Assembly: GCA_009787085.1 (NCBI GenBank)
Contig: WRGR01000040.1
Coordinates: 1 to 64,000, forward strand
DNA: 64,000 bases
DNA from: Actinomycetes bacterium
GTDB lineage: Bacteria > Actinomycetota > Coriobacteriia > Coriobacteriales > UBA8131
Direction of reading: 5' to 3'
The notes under the pieces are model-generated. The model saw nothing but the letters and a program-made list of their open reading frames with translations. It was not told the origin of the DNA and searched no databases. A program made the position numbers and the translations under genes. Positions 40,679-50,775 of the stretch are shown here, piece after piece (positions within the stretch are counted from its first letter, which is position 1; each line of letters opens with the position of its first letter).

Positions 40679-42307
40679 ATGTCAAATCGCTTTAGAGAGG
40701 CTTTGGAGTCTGGTGAGTTCGTCGTCACTTGCGAACTCATACCCGGCAGAGGCGCCAACGAACCCGGTCAGATCAAGGAATATGACGCAGCCGTTGCCAT
40801 CTACAACACTGGCAAGGTACATGCCATCTCCATTACTGACAACCCCGGCGGCAACCCCGCAATTGCAGCCGACACCTTTGCCGATGACCTTGAGAAGCAA
40901 GGGATCCCAACACTGGTGCACTTCACCTGCAAAGACAAGAGCCGCAATCAAATGCAGGCCCAGCTTTACGGCATGGAGCGCCGGGGGCTGCAAAACGTAC
41001 TGGTGATGACCGGCGACTATGTCTACTCCGGCTGGAACGGCCGCTCACGCCCGGTCTTTGACCTTGATCCGGTCCAAGCTGTCGGCCTAGTCAACGACAT
41101 GAACAAGGGCCTGATAGTCCCCGGCCCCAAGGGCAACAGCCAAGAGCAGCCCGCCCACTTCTATCCGGGCGCCTGCGTCAGCCCCTTCAAATGGACAGAG
41201 GCCGAAACCATCACTCAGTACCTGAAAATGGAAAAGAAGATCATGGCCGGAGCCAACTTTATCATCTCGCAGCTTGGCTATGATGCCCGCAAGATGGAAG
41301 AGCTGCTGCTTTATGTCAAAGAAAAAGGCTACGATGTGCCGATGATCGCCAATATCTACATCATCTCTGCTGGCACCGCCAAGTTCATGAAGGGTGGCAA
41401 CATCCCCGGCGGCTATATGAGCGACGAGTTCTTGAGCATCCTGGTCGAAGAAGCCAAGGCCGAGGACAAGGGCAAGGCCGCACGCCTACTGCGGGCAGCC
41501 AAGATGGTGGCCATCGCCCGCGGCATGGGCTATGACGGTGTGCACATCGGCGGCATGGGCCTGACAGCCGATATTTTCAACACCATCCTGAATACCGCCG
41601 ATCAAATCCAAGACCAGTGGCGCCAATGGGCAGATGAGATCCATTACGGTCAACCCGATGGCTTCTACCTCTACAAGCCAGCAGTCGATGTCAACGGCAA
41701 AAAGACCGGCCTGAACACCACGGAACGGGCACCTCTTACGGAGGGCTACCAAGACAAACCGAAGCTAATGAAGTCTTACGGCCTGTCGCGCTTCTTCCAT
41801 CACTGGGTGCTAACCCGTGACAAGCGCTTCTACGGCACCTTACGCAACACGATGGAGCGCAAGGAGAAGAAAAAAGGCATGCACCGCCATCACGGTATGG
41901 AACACATGGGCAAGGTCGTGCTCTATGGCTGTCTGGATTGCGGCGATTGCGGCTTGGAAACCACCATCTATACCTGCCCGATGACCCAGTGCCCGAAATG
42001 CCAGCGCAACGGACCTTGCGGCGGCAGCGCCGACGGCTATTGCGAGGTCTACCCGAAGGACAAGCCGAACTGGCGTTACTGCATCCACGTCAAAGCCTAC
42101 CATCGCCTCAAGAAATACGGCGAGCTGGAGAAGATCGACTCCTATATCACGCCCCCTAACAACTGGGATTTCTTCGAGACTTCCGGTTGGAGCAACTATA
42201 CGCACGAAAGGGACAATGCCGCTCATCGGCAGTACCTACCCACACCGGAGCTGCGGCCAGGAGCCGCTAGAGACAGAAGAACCGGAAAAGACACTGACAG
42301 TAAGTAG
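40679..42307 (+). CDS. metF: Methylenetetrahydrofolate reductase with fused C-terminal MetV-like Cys-rich domain
   Basis: MetF N-terminus (FVVTCELIPGRGANEPGQIKEYDAA, FYPGACVSP) and C-terminal CLDCGDCGLETTIYTCPMTQCPKCQRNGPCGGS...C. Confidence 0.9.
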   Translation: MSNRFREALESGEFVVTCELIPGRGANEPGQIKEYDAAVAIYNTGKVHAISITDNPGGNPAIAADTFADDLEKQGIPTLVHFTCKDKSRNQMQAQLYGMERRGLQNVLVMTGDYVYSGWNGRSRPVFDLDPVQAVGLVNDMNKGLIVPGPKGNSQEQPAHFYPGACVSPFKWTEAETITQYLKMEKKIMAGANFIISQLGYDARKMEELLLYVKEKGYDVPMIANIYIISAGTAKFMKGGNIPGGYMSDEFLSILVEEAKAEDKGKAARLLRAAKMVAIARGMGYDGVHIGGMGLTADIFNTILNTADQIQDQWRQWADEIHYGQPDGFYLYKPAVDVNGKKTGLNTTERAPLTEGYQDKPKLMKSYGLSRFFHHWVLTRDKRFYGTLRNTMERKEKKKGMHRHHGMEHMGKVVLYGCLDCGDCGLETTIYTCPMTQCPKCQRNGPCGGSADGYCEVYPKDKPNWRYCIHVKAYHRLKKYGELEKIDSYITPPNNWDFFETSGWSNYTHERDNAAHRQYLPTPELRPGAARDRRTGKDTDSK

Positions 42308-42338
42308 GAGCAAACAGTAGAAAGTAAGGAGAGAAGAA

Positions 42339-43139
42339 ATGATCATTATTGGCGAAAAAATCAACGGTTTCATCAAGAGGACAATGGAGGCCATCGAGGC
42401 CAAGGACGAGGCTTACATTAAAGAGCTGGCAGTAAAGCAGACAGCGGGCGGCGCTGACTACATCGACGTTTGCGCTGGCACCATGCCAGACGTTGAGCGG
42501 GACACCATGGAGTGGCTGATGAACTTGGTCCAGGATGCCGTGGATACCCCCCTGAGCGTCGACAGCTCTGACCCCCAGGTGATCGTGGACATGCTGCCGC
42601 TGGCCAAAAAGCCCGGCCTGGTCAACTCGATCTCCAAAGAGGCCGGCAAGACCGAACTGGTGTTCCCGGCCATCGAAGGCACGGAGTGGAAAGTTGTTGC
42701 TTTGACCTGTAACAATGAGGGTATCCCGAACGATGCCGAAACCAAGTTTGAGATCGGCAAGCAGATCATCGAGGAAGCTGCCAGCTATGGCATCGGCCTT
42801 GACCGCATCTTCATCGACCCCTGCGTCACCACCTTGGCCACCACCCAGGACTGCCTGATCAGCTTCATTGGCGCTATGCGTCTGCTGCGCGAGGCTTATC
42901 CGGGTGTGCAGTTCACATCCGGCCTGTCCAACATCTCCTTCGGTATGCCTTACCGCAAGGCCATCAACATGCAGTTCCTAGCCTTGGCATTGTACGAAGG
43001 CATGGACAGCGCCATCATCGATCCGATGTCTGCCGATATGCAAGCCGTCCTGCACTCCGTGGAGGCACTGCTGGGCAAGGATGACTATTGCATGAACTAC
43101 CTGTCAGCCTTCCGCGAGGGACTGTTCGGTGCCAAATAG
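42339..43139 (+). CDS. Methyltetrahydrofolate:corrinoid methyltransferase (AcsE/MtvA-like, pterin-binding)
   Basis: IIIGEKINGFIKRTMEAIEAKD, GADYIDVCAGT, LSVDSSDPQVI, SGLSNISFGMPYRKAIN. Confidence 0.9.
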   Translation: MIIIGEKINGFIKRTMEAIEAKDEAYIKELAVKQTAGGADYIDVCAGTMPDVERDTMEWLMNLVQDAVDTPLSVDSSDPQVIVDMLPLAKKPGLVNSISKEAGKTELVFPAIEGTEWKVVALTCNNEGIPNDAETKFEIGKQIIEEAASYGIGLDRIFIDPCVTTLATTQDCLISFIGAMRLLREAYPGVQFTSGLSNISFGMPYRKAINMQFLALALYEGMDSAIIDPMSADMQAVLHSVEALLGKDDYCMNYLSAFREGLFGAK

Positions 43140-43310
43140 TCTTCTCGGGCAAAGCCCTTTGTGACGAAGCTTGGCTCTTTTGAGACGCACCTTGGGGAGG
43201 GCATCTCGTTGCTCATTTCTATTAGGTCTGTTTAGAGCCGAACGGCTCTTTCAGGGATACGCCCTGAGGAGATTAGCTGAACTCTGAATCTATTGAAGGA
43301 GATAAGGAAC

Positions 43311-44990
43311 ATGGCAGAAATAAAGTCCGATATTGAGATTGCACAATCAGTAACGCCCAAGCCCATTACCGATGTGGCCAAAGAAGCCGGTGTCGACCAG
43401 AAGTACCTAGAGCTGCATGGCAACTACAAGGCCAAGGTGGACTACAACATCCTAAACGACCTAGCCGACCGCCCCAACGGCAAACTGATCTTAGTCACCG
43501 CCATCAACCCGACCCCAGCTGGTGAGGGCAAGACCACCACGACCGTCGGTTTGGCTGACGGTCTGCGCCACGTTGGCAAAAACGTCGTTGTCGCCTTGCG
43601 CGAGCCGTCCTTGGGCCCGGTATTCGGTGTCAAGGGCGGGGCAGCTGGCGGCGGTTGGTCACAGGTTGTGCCGATGGAAGACATCAACCTCCACTTCACC
43701 GGTGACTTCCACGCTATCAGCGCTGCCAACAACCTTTTGGCCGCCTTGCTGGACAATCATATCTACCAAGGCAACAAGCTGGACATCGACACCCGCAACA
43801 TCATTTGGCGGCGCTGCGTGGACATGAACGACCGCCAGCTGCGCTTTATCGTTGACGGCTTGGGCGGCAAGTTCAACGGTGTGCCACGCGAGGATGGCTA
43901 TGACATCACCGTGGCCTCTGAGGTAATGGCTGTGTTCTGCCTGTCTTCCTCAATTGATGACCTCAAGGAGCGTTGCGCTAGGCTGATCGTGGCCTACAAC
44001 CGTTCCGGCGATCCGGTCACCGCTGGCGACCTGAACGCCCAAGGTGCCATGGCAGCACTGCTGAAAGATGCCCTGAAACCCAACTTGGTGCAAACTTTGG
44101 AGGGAACCCCCTCGTTTGTCCATGGCGGCCCCTTTGCCAATATCGCCCATGGCTGCAACTCCGTGATGGCCACTCAGATCGCCATGAAACTTGGCGACTT
44201 CGCCGTTACCGAGGCCGGCTTCGGCGCTGATCTCGGAGCTGAGAAGTTCTTGGACATCAAGTGCCGCTTCGCTGGCCTGAAGCCGGATGCCGTGGTTATC
44301 GTAGCCACCGTTCGCGCCCTCAAAAACCATGGCGGCGTAGCCAAAGCCGATCTGAACAACGAGAACTTGGCAGCCTTGGAGAAGGGCCTGCCCAACCTGC
44401 TGCAGCATGTCGAGAACATGACCCAGGTTTACAAGCTGCCCTGCGTGGTTGCCATCAACGCCTTCCCGACCGACACCGAGGCCGAGCTGAAGCTGGTCGA
44501 GGACAAATGCCGGGCGCTGGGGGTCAACGTTGCCTTGGCCACCCACTGGGCAAACGGCGGCAAGGGTGCCGTGGCCTTGGCCGAAGAAGTACTGCGCCTA
44601 GTCGAGCAGCCCAACAACTTCGAGTTCTCCTATGGCCTCGACCTGAGCATCGAGGAGAAGATCGAGGCCATCGCCAAGCGCATCTACCACGCCGACTCCA
44701 TCGAGCTGACCGGTCCAGCTAAAGCCCAAGCCAAGAAGCTGACCGAGATGGGCTTTGACAAGGTGCCGATCTGCATGGCCAAGACCCAGTACAGCTTCTC
44801 GGATAACCCGGCTCTGCTTGGTGCCCCGAAGGGCTTTAAGATCTCCGTGCGCAACCTGAAGATCTCTGCCGGTGCCGGCTTCATTGTCGCTTTGACCGGT
44901 GACATCATGACCATGCCCGGCCTGCCGCCGGTACCGGCCGCCGAGAAGATCGATGTCGACAGCTCTGGCAAGATTTCCGGACTTTTCTAA
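43311..44990 (+). CDS. fhs: Formate--tetrahydrofolate ligase
   Basis: [65 protein letters not shown]-like. Confidence 0.97.
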   Translation: MAEIKSDIEIAQSVTPKPITDVAKEAGVDQKYLELHGNYKAKVDYNILNDLADRPNGKLILVTAINPTPAGEGKTTTTVGLADGLRHVGKNVVVALREPSLGPVFGVKGGAAGGGWSQVVPMEDINLHFTGDFHAISAANNLLAALLDNHIYQGNKLDIDTRNIIWRRCVDMNDRQLRFIVDGLGGKFNGVPREDGYDITVASEVMAVFCLSSSIDDLKERCARLIVAYNRSGDPVTAGDLNAQGAMAALLKDALKPNLVQTLEGTPSFVHGGPFANIAHGCNSVMATQIAMKLGDFAVTEAGFGADLGAEKFLDIKCRFAGLKPDAVVIVATVRALKNHGGVAKADLNNENLAALEKGLPNLLQHVENMTQVYKLPCVVAINAFPTDTEAELKLVEDKCRALGVNVALATHWANGGKGAVALAEEVLRLVEQPNNFEFSYGLDLSIEEKIEAIAKRIYHADSIELTGPAKAQAKKLTEMGFDKVPICMAKTQYSFSDNPALLGAPKGFKISVRNLKISAGAGFIVALTGDIMTMPGLPPVPAAEKIDVDSSGKISGLF

Positions 44991-44992
44991 AC

Positions 44993-45628
44993 ATGGACAC
45001 GCTGTTCACAAAAAGAAGCTGCGAGGAATTCGTAGAGATACTGGCCTCTGCCGCCCCGGTTCCCGGCGGCGGCGGCGGGTCGGCATTGGTAGGTGCGCTC
45101 GGTGTTGCCTTGGGCAACATGGTTGGGTCGCTGACTGTTGGCAAGCCCAAATTTGCCGATGTCGAAGCCGATGTCATCGAATTGAAACGGCAAGCCGATG
45201 CCTTGCAACAGCGACTTTTGAACTTGGTTGCCAAAGATGCCGAGTCCTTTGAGCCCCTCTCCAAAGCTTACGGCCTGCCAAAGAGCACCGAAGCGGAGAA
45301 GGCCCATAAGGCCGAGGTAATGGAAGGCTGTCTGCGCGAGGCCTGTTCCGTACCACTGGCGATCATGGAGGCATGCGTAGAGGCGATCGATCTGCACCAA
45401 CAGTTCGCAGCCAAGGGTACGCCGATTGCCATCTCCGATGTTGGAGTGGGTGTCAAACTCTGCCAGGCCGCGCTGCAAGGTGCCAGCCTGAATGTCTTCA
45501 TCAACACTTCATCGATGATTGACCGTGACTACGCCAAGGCCACCGAGGACAAAGCGAACAAGATGCTCGCCGACTATGTTCCAAAAGCGGAAGCGATCTT
45601 CACAGACGTTGCGGGACGTTTCAAGTAA
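44993..45628 (+). CDS. fchA: Methenyltetrahydrofolate cyclohydrolase / formiminotransferase-cyclodeaminase family
   Basis: LASAAPVPGGGGGSALVGALGVALGNMVGSLTVGK; ISDVGVGVKLCQAALQGASLNVFINT. Confidence 0.92.
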   Translation: MDTLFTKRSCEEFVEILASAAPVPGGGGGSALVGALGVALGNMVGSLTVGKPKFADVEADVIELKRQADALQQRLLNLVAKDAESFEPLSKAYGLPKSTEAEKAHKAEVMEGCLREACSVPLAIMEACVEAIDLHQQFAAKGTPIAISDVGVGVKLCQAALQGASLNVFINTSSMIDRDYAKATEDKANKMLADYVPKAEAIFTDVAGRFK

Positions 45629-45646
45629 CTTAACAGACAAGCATTT

Positions 45647-45680
45647 AGAAAGGGATACCCCGAACGGCGTATCCCTTTCT
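45647..45680 (+). terminator. Hairpin between fchA and folD
   Basis: Perfect 12-bp stem AGAAAGGGATAC/GTATCCCTTTCT ending in TTTCTGTTT, 20 nt upstream of the folD start. Confidence 0.7.
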
Positions 45681-45700
45681 GTTTAAAGAAAGGACTGAAC

Positions 45701-46552
45701 GTGGCAACGATACTCAAAGGTGCTGAGGTAGCAGAAGCCCTCAATGCTGAAATAATCAAGGAATCCGAGGCATTGAAAGCCGCGGGCATTGAGCCGACGC
45801 TGGCAATTCTGCGCGTCGGCGAGCGCGGTGACGACATCTCCTATGAGAAAGGAGTTACCAAGCGTGCCGAGAAAGTCGGAGTAGCCATCAAAAACGTGCT
45901 GCTACCGGCTGATGTCTCTCAAGAAGTGCTGATCAAAACGGTAGAAAAGCTGAATGCCGACAAATCGGTTCACGGTGTGCTGATGTTCAGGCCCCTCCCC
46001 AAGCACATCGATGAAGACACAGTATGCAACGTCCTCGACCCGGCCAAGGACATCGACGGTATCACCGATGCCTCAACTGTCGGTGTCTTCACTGATAACA
46101 GCTCGGGATTTGCTCCCTGCACCCCATCAGCTTGCATGGAGATACTTGAGCACTTCGGCGTGGATGTCAAGGGCAAGCGGGCAGTGGTCGTCGGCCGCAG
46201 CCTGGTAGTCGGCAAGCCGGCCGCGATGATGCTCCTGAAACGCAATGCCACCGTGACTGTTGCCCACTCCCGTACTACTGACCTGCCGGCCGTGGTGCGC
46301 GAGGCGGACATCGTCATCGCCTGTGTTGGTCGTGCCAAGATGGTCGATGCCAGCTATCTCAGTCCCGGCCAATTCGTGATCGATGTCGGCATCAATGTTG
46401 CCGATGACGGTTCGTTAGCTGGAGATGTCGATTTCGAGGCAGCCAGCGCCATCGTTGAGGCAATCACCCCGGTTCCCGGCGGTGTGGGCACCGTTACCAC
46501 CAGTGTCAACTTAAAGCATGTGGTGGAAGCGGCCAAGAACCAGTGTGGCTAA
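45701..46552 (+). CDS. folD: Bifunctional methylene-THF dehydrogenase/methenyl-THF cyclohydrolase
   Basis: VHGVLMFRPLPKHID, GRSLVVGKPAAMMLL, ITPVPGGVGTVTTSVNLKHVV; GTG start. Confidence 0.96.
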   Translation: MATILKGAEVAEALNAEIIKESEALKAAGIEPTLAILRVGERGDDISYEKGVTKRAEKVGVAIKNVLLPADVSQEVLIKTVEKLNADKSVHGVLMFRPLPKHIDEDTVCNVLDPAKDIDGITDASTVGVFTDNSSGFAPCTPSACMEILEHFGVDVKGKRAVVVGRSLVVGKPAAMMLLKRNATVTVAHSRTTDLPAVVREADIVIACVGRAKMVDASYLSPGQFVIDVGINVADDGSLAGDVDFEAASAIVEAITPVPGGVGTVTTSVNLKHVVEAAKNQCG

Positions 46553-46670
46553 GTGTCAATTGCCCAAGGGTGTCGGGCGGAGCAGTCAAGCACAGTGGAC
46601 GTGAAGCCCATTAGCCAATGACTTGAAATGCTTGGCTTTGCTACTGTGAGATAAATAGAACTGAACATGA

Positions 46671-46730
46671 AACCACCCGGGACTGGCACTGGTAAGTCTG
46701 CCTTTCACCCGGGTGGTTACAGTTTTATAA
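46671..46730 (+). terminator. Rho-independent-like terminator after folD
   Basis: AACCACCCGGG (46671-46681) / CCCGGGTGGTT (46708-46718) followed by acagtttt. Confidence 0.7.
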
Positions 46731-46945
46731 CACTTAGCCACCACTCATCCTACACCCTCTTTTCGGGCTGAAGAATATTGCAATATAGACATCAGGCGCT
46801 GCACTGGATCAACAAAATATAATGATAGAGATGATTGTCGGGGTGTTTCAGTCACTCTTTATCCTATAATTGGAATGACTCAAGTAGGCGCTGGGAACTT
46901 CAATGTGTGAGTTAGCGGTGAAGGGTATCCAAAAGGAGGAGTTTT

Positions 46946-48214
46946 TTGCAGTTCGATTCACTCAGGGACTATTCTCTTATCACCGGGGTCGGCATCCAGG
47001 TAGTGGACAGATCCGGTGTGTCTTCGTATGTCACGGATCAGTACCTGAAAACTCAGGAGGCCTTGGAGTTCCTTGCTGACCTTCTCAATGTCGGCGAGCA
47101 AATCAAAGACGTGAAAACCAAGAGCATGATTCGCTCTGCCGAGTATGGCGGGCTGTACACATTTTTGGATCCCTGTGGCCTCACCTATATCACCACCCCT
47201 ATCGTCAAGGGCAACACCTTTAGCCGCTTCGTGATCGGCGGTCCAATCATCCTTTCTGATATTGACGATTACTTGAATTTTGAGGTGCTGCCACGAACAG
47301 CTAGTGCCAATATCGGCTTTCAGGATGCCTTGGACATCGTCAGCGCCATCCCCGTCTGCGACCCAACGCTGGTTTCTGCCTTCTCCGAACAGCTCTTTGT
47401 GAACACCGCCTTTATCACCGGCGGCAAATTGTCCGAGAACTATCTTTCAGACGACATGATGCCTAGTGTTACCAATACTTACACCTACGACAAAGACACC
47501 GAACTCGCCCATCTCCGCGTTAGACGCTATATGCATGACGACAAAGAGAAGGTCAACGAACAGTACCGCTTGCTGAAGACCCTCCAAAGCCAAGAGGAAT
47601 TGCAGGCCAAGATGCTGCTGAACGAAATACTGGAGCAAATACTCTTCCATCCACGCAACAATATGGACTTCATCAAAAACCGCGTTGTTGAGTTGATATC
47701 GATTATGACCAACTCGGCCATGCGCAACGGTGCCGATGTTAAGATCGTTGCCCAATTGCGCAACCGAGCATTTTTAGAGGTGGAAGACCACAAGACCTTA
47801 GACGACATTGTAATGTGGCTGAACCAACTGTTCGATCTGTTCTCATCCTACACCTTCCGAAACCCTCACTCCAAACATGCTGAGGCCATCAAGAAGTCCT
47901 TGGGATATATGCTGGAGCACTATGACGAGAAAATCACATTAAACGATGTTGCAGCCCATGTCTCGTTCAGCCCGACCTACCTTTGCACGATGTTCAAAAA
48001 CGAGATGGGGCAAAGCTTTAAAGGTTGCCTAAACCGCATCCGTATCGAGAAGAGCAAAGAGCTGATGCCGAACCACGAACTGAGCATAGCTGACATCAGC
48101 TACAAGGTGGGCTTTGCCGACCAGAGTTATTTCGCCCGCGTCTTCAAGCAGTACGAAGGCATCACCCCGTACCATTACCGGTTGACCAGCAAGCCTTCTG
48201 ACCCTGAACTGTAA
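46946..48214 (+). CDS. PocR-sensor AraC-family transcriptional regulator
   Basis: N-terminal PocR-type ligand domain; C-terminal HTH_18 (VSFSPTYLCTMFKNEMGQSFKGCLNRIRIEKSKELM...DQSYFARVFKQYEGITPYHYR); TTG start after AAGGAGG. Confidence 0.87.
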   Translation: MQFDSLRDYSLITGVGIQVVDRSGVSSYVTDQYLKTQEALEFLADLLNVGEQIKDVKTKSMIRSAEYGGLYTFLDPCGLTYITTPIVKGNTFSRFVIGGPIILSDIDDYLNFEVLPRTASANIGFQDALDIVSAIPVCDPTLVSAFSEQLFVNTAFITGGKLSENYLSDDMMPSVTNTYTYDKDTELAHLRVRRYMHDDKEKVNEQYRLLKTLQSQEELQAKMLLNEILEQILFHPRNNMDFIKNRVVELISIMTNSAMRNGADVKIVAQLRNRAFLEVEDHKTLDDIVMWLNQLFDLFSSYTFRNPHSKHAEAIKKSLGYMLEHYDEKITLNDVAAHVSFSPTYLCTMFKNEMGQSFKGCLNRIRIEKSKELMPNHELSIADISYKVGFADQSYFARVFKQYEGITPYHYRLTSKPSDPEL

Positions 48215-48261
48215 TATTTCCCCGTCCAGCAAGGGTCGCAAATTTTACCTATTCTCAACAT

Positions 48262-48289
48262 TTGCCGACGTTCTTCTACCGTTTGCCGA
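48262..48289. promoter_or_regulatory. 21-bp-spaced direct repeat, candidate AraC-type operator upstream of mtaB
   Basis: TTTGCCGA-N13-TTTGCCGA (two helical turns) between the PocR/AraC gene and the mtaB-like gene. Confidence 0.5.
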
Positions 48290-48464
48290 TTGCTTGGGAA
48301 GACTTATTAAAAGTTTTCGCAATTTGTGTGATTTCTTATGGATTATCGAGAAATTAATACAAGAATTCAAGTGTCCTGAACTGTATGATTAGCACAGTGC
48401 TTGGGCGAACCATTTTTCAGTAACACAATATTCTATTCATTTGATTTGAAGGAGATGTCGGCTT

Positions 48465-49868
48465 ATGGGAAGACAGAACGTAACAAATGTTGCTTATACG
48501 GATCTTAAAGATTTCGTATACGGCAAAGCAGTTCACCCCGTTACGACGAAGCGGGGACTCGTAATCGGTGGGGGCACCATCATGCCTGAGGTGAACTTTA
48601 CCCTGCCTACAATGCTTGTCGAGAAAGACACGATGCCGGAAGTGCTCGATATCTACAGAGAGATCGCTGATGGTATCTGCCAGCGTGCCGTGGAGATCGA
48701 AGTTCCTGGTGTCCAGCTAGAGTGCGAGTGGGTGCCTCAGACTACTTTTGAGCCTGAGTGGGGCATTCAGCACATGGAAGTCATCGAAGAGGTCTGTGAG
48801 TCCTACTTCCAGAAGTATGGCCTGAAAGTGGCCGTTCGTTCCACCCCGGTCGATGTTCGCGAGGTCGGCTCCCATGAGGGTCTGGAGCACATGTGGCATG
48901 GCAAACTGTGGGACAAGGTCGTCCGCTCCATGGAGGGAAGCGCCGCAGCCGGCAATGACTTCCTGTCCATCGAGTCCATCGGCGGCAAGGATGTTCACGA
49001 CGAAGGTCTGCTTTTCAACGACATCTCCAAGATCATCTTCGGTCTCGGCGTCCTCGGCGCTCGCGACATGGAGAAGCTCTGGGGCATGATTGTTGACGTT
49101 GCCGCAAAGCACAAGGGCACTGTCGCTGCTGGCGATACTGCTTGCGGTTTTGCTAACACTGCTATGGTTCTGGCTGAGCAGAACTACATCCCGCGCGTCC
49201 TCGGCGCCACCGCTCGCGTCGCCGCCGCTGCTCGCTCCATGATCGCCATGGAGATGGGTGCTGTCGGCCCAGACAAGGACTGCGGCTATGAGGGTGTCAT
49301 CGTCAAGGCCATGACCGGTAAGCCGATCACCATGGAAGGCCATGTGGCTTGCGTTGCCCACCTTTCCCGCGTTGGTAACATTGCTATCTGCTGCGCTGAC
49401 CTGTGGAGCAACGAGTCCATCCAGCACATCAAGCTGCTCGGTGGCTTTGGTGAGGTCGTTGGCCTGGAGCAACTGGCCTATGACTGCCGTTTGCTGAATG
49501 GTGCCCGTGCGAAGAGTGAAGACACTGCTCTCTTGCTGCGCGACCTTTATGCCGATAGCGATAGCTATCTGGATCCGCATGCCTACATCCTGCGCCCGGA
49601 CGTTGCGCTGGAGATCGCCAAGGGCATCGTCGCCGAGAAGCCCAATGACTTCCTGCGCGTCAAGAAGGCCTGCGAGATGGCTGTCAAGGTCATGCTTGAT
49701 GGTTACAATAGCAAGAAGCTTCGCCTCTCCGATCAGGAGCTCGGCTACCTGAACAAGCTCGGCGAGGACATTGCCGCAATCACCAACGATGAAGGTGCCT
49801 TCATCGAGCAGCAGCTTGCTGAGAACGCGGACAATCCGAAGTTCAAGAAAGAGCTGTACGACCTGTAA
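48465..49868 (+). CDS. mtaB: Methanol:corrinoid methyltransferase (MtaB-like)
   Basis: Collinear with archaeal MtaB: LSIESIGGKDV, AAGDTACGFANTAM, GAVGPGKDCGYEN-like GAVGPDKDCGYEGVIVKAMTGKPITMEG (Zn-ligand Glu/Cys/Cys positions retained). Confidence 0.92.
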   Translation: MGRQNVTNVAYTDLKDFVYGKAVHPVTTKRGLVIGGGTIMPEVNFTLPTMLVEKDTMPEVLDIYREIADGICQRAVEIEVPGVQLECEWVPQTTFEPEWGIQHMEVIEEVCESYFQKYGLKVAVRSTPVDVREVGSHEGLEHMWHGKLWDKVVRSMEGSAAAGNDFLSIESIGGKDVHDEGLLFNDISKIIFGLGVLGARDMEKLWGMIVDVAAKHKGTVAAGDTACGFANTAMVLAEQNYIPRVLGATARVAAAARSMIAMEMGAVGPDKDCGYEGVIVKAMTGKPITMEGHVACVAHLSRVGNIAICCADLWSNESIQHIKLLGGFGEVVGLEQLAYDCRLLNGARAKSEDTALLLRDLYADSDSYLDPHAYILRPDVALEIAKGIVAEKPNDFLRVKKACEMAVKVMLDGYNSKKLRLSDQELGYLNKLGEDIAAITNDEGAFIEQQLAENADNPKFKKELYDL

Positions 49869-49919
49869 GACGCTTGCTGCCTAAGGTTGTAGCCTTCAGG
49901 CAAATAGTTCTTATGAACA

Positions 49920-49960
49920 CAAACCGGATTCTGAGAGATCAGGGTCCGGTTTGCTTTTTG
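49920..49960 (+). terminator. Rho-independent terminator after mtaB
   Basis: CAAACCGGA (49920-49928) / TCCGGTTTG (49945-49953) followed by CTTTTTG. Confidence 0.85.
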
Positions 49961-50023
49961 ATATGAAAACCAGTCATTTCGTTGCTGTTTTATATCGACG
50001 CACTGCATTGGGGCGGAACACTG

Positions 50024-50070
50024 GCTGCGACCGGGCGGACGCAGTTGCTGCGACCGGGCGGACGCAATTG
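50024..50070. repeat. Tandem duplication, about 23-24 bp unit x2
   Basis: gctgcgaccgggcggacgcagtt / gctgcgaccgggcggacgcaattg. Confidence 0.85.
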
Positions 50071-50076
50071 GCTGCC

Positions 50077-50715
50077 TCATAAATACAGCAGCATACCGAA
50101 AAAGGTCACCGTATTCTGACCAGCGCTATAGTTCATACCCAGTTGCTTGGACAACACAGTGACATTGATTCCACAAGCTTCTAGAGGAATAAAGAAATTC
50201 TCAGGATGCACACAGGGATGCCCCGGATAAGTACACTGAGCACAACTATTGCAGGAGTCCGAACCGAAAACCCGGTAAGGCTGGTTGATGTCTATCTGAG
50301 CCAAGGCAGTATCTTGGTTATGAACGACAATTCTGGCCACGTTCGCTTCTCCCGCCATTGCCTCCTGGCCATCTTCGACCAATAACTGCCGACAGTAGTC
50401 GTTGATTCTCATCAATTTGTCAAAAAGGCGGTGGCCAGCAGCCATCATTCCTTCAAAGTCAAAAGAGTCCTCAATATCGGAAACCTCATTGAAGATGGTT
50501 CCCTTACTAAAAGACTTGCAAAGGCCGATGAGGTCCTCGAAGTCTCCGACACCTGGCGGACAGTTCCACGTCTTAGCAAAACGCCCACAGGTGTTATAGT
50601 CACACATGTGGCGCATGTCATAACTGAAATCGAGTATATCGGTCTGAAAATGTCGGACTTGTGACAATCCGAGGCTTTCAACGAATGCTTCTATCTGGCT
50701 TTTGGTATCAGCCAT
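50077..50715 (-). CDS. DUF2284-family predicted metal-binding protein
   Basis: CDYNTCGRFAKTWNCPPGVG ... CNSCAQCTYPGHPCVHPE. Confidence 0.85.
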   Translation of the reverse strand: MADTKSQIEAFVESLGLSQVRHFQTDILDFSYDMRHMCDYNTCGRFAKTWNCPPGVGDFEDLIGLCKSFSKGTIFNEVSDIEDSFDFEGMMAAGHRLFDKLMRINDYCRQLLVEDGQEAMAGEANVARIVVHNQDTALAQIDINQPYRVFGSDSCNSCAQCTYPGHPCVHPENFFIPLEACGINVTVLSKQLGMNYSAGQNTVTFFGMLLYL

Positions 50716-50775
50716 GCACCACACCCTGTCTCCAGCCTCGGATCGTCTTGTTGTTATGTTGCCGTAAGCCGGTGA

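Noticed and set aside
46560-46945. Cobalamin or THF riboswitch upstream of the PocR regulator/C1 genes
   Set aside because: No B12-box or THF core recognised; only a terminator-like hairpin at 46671-46730 is supported.
48717-49580. 287-aa minus-strand ORF over mtaB
   Set aside because: Shadow ORF opposite a strongly conserved methyltransferase.
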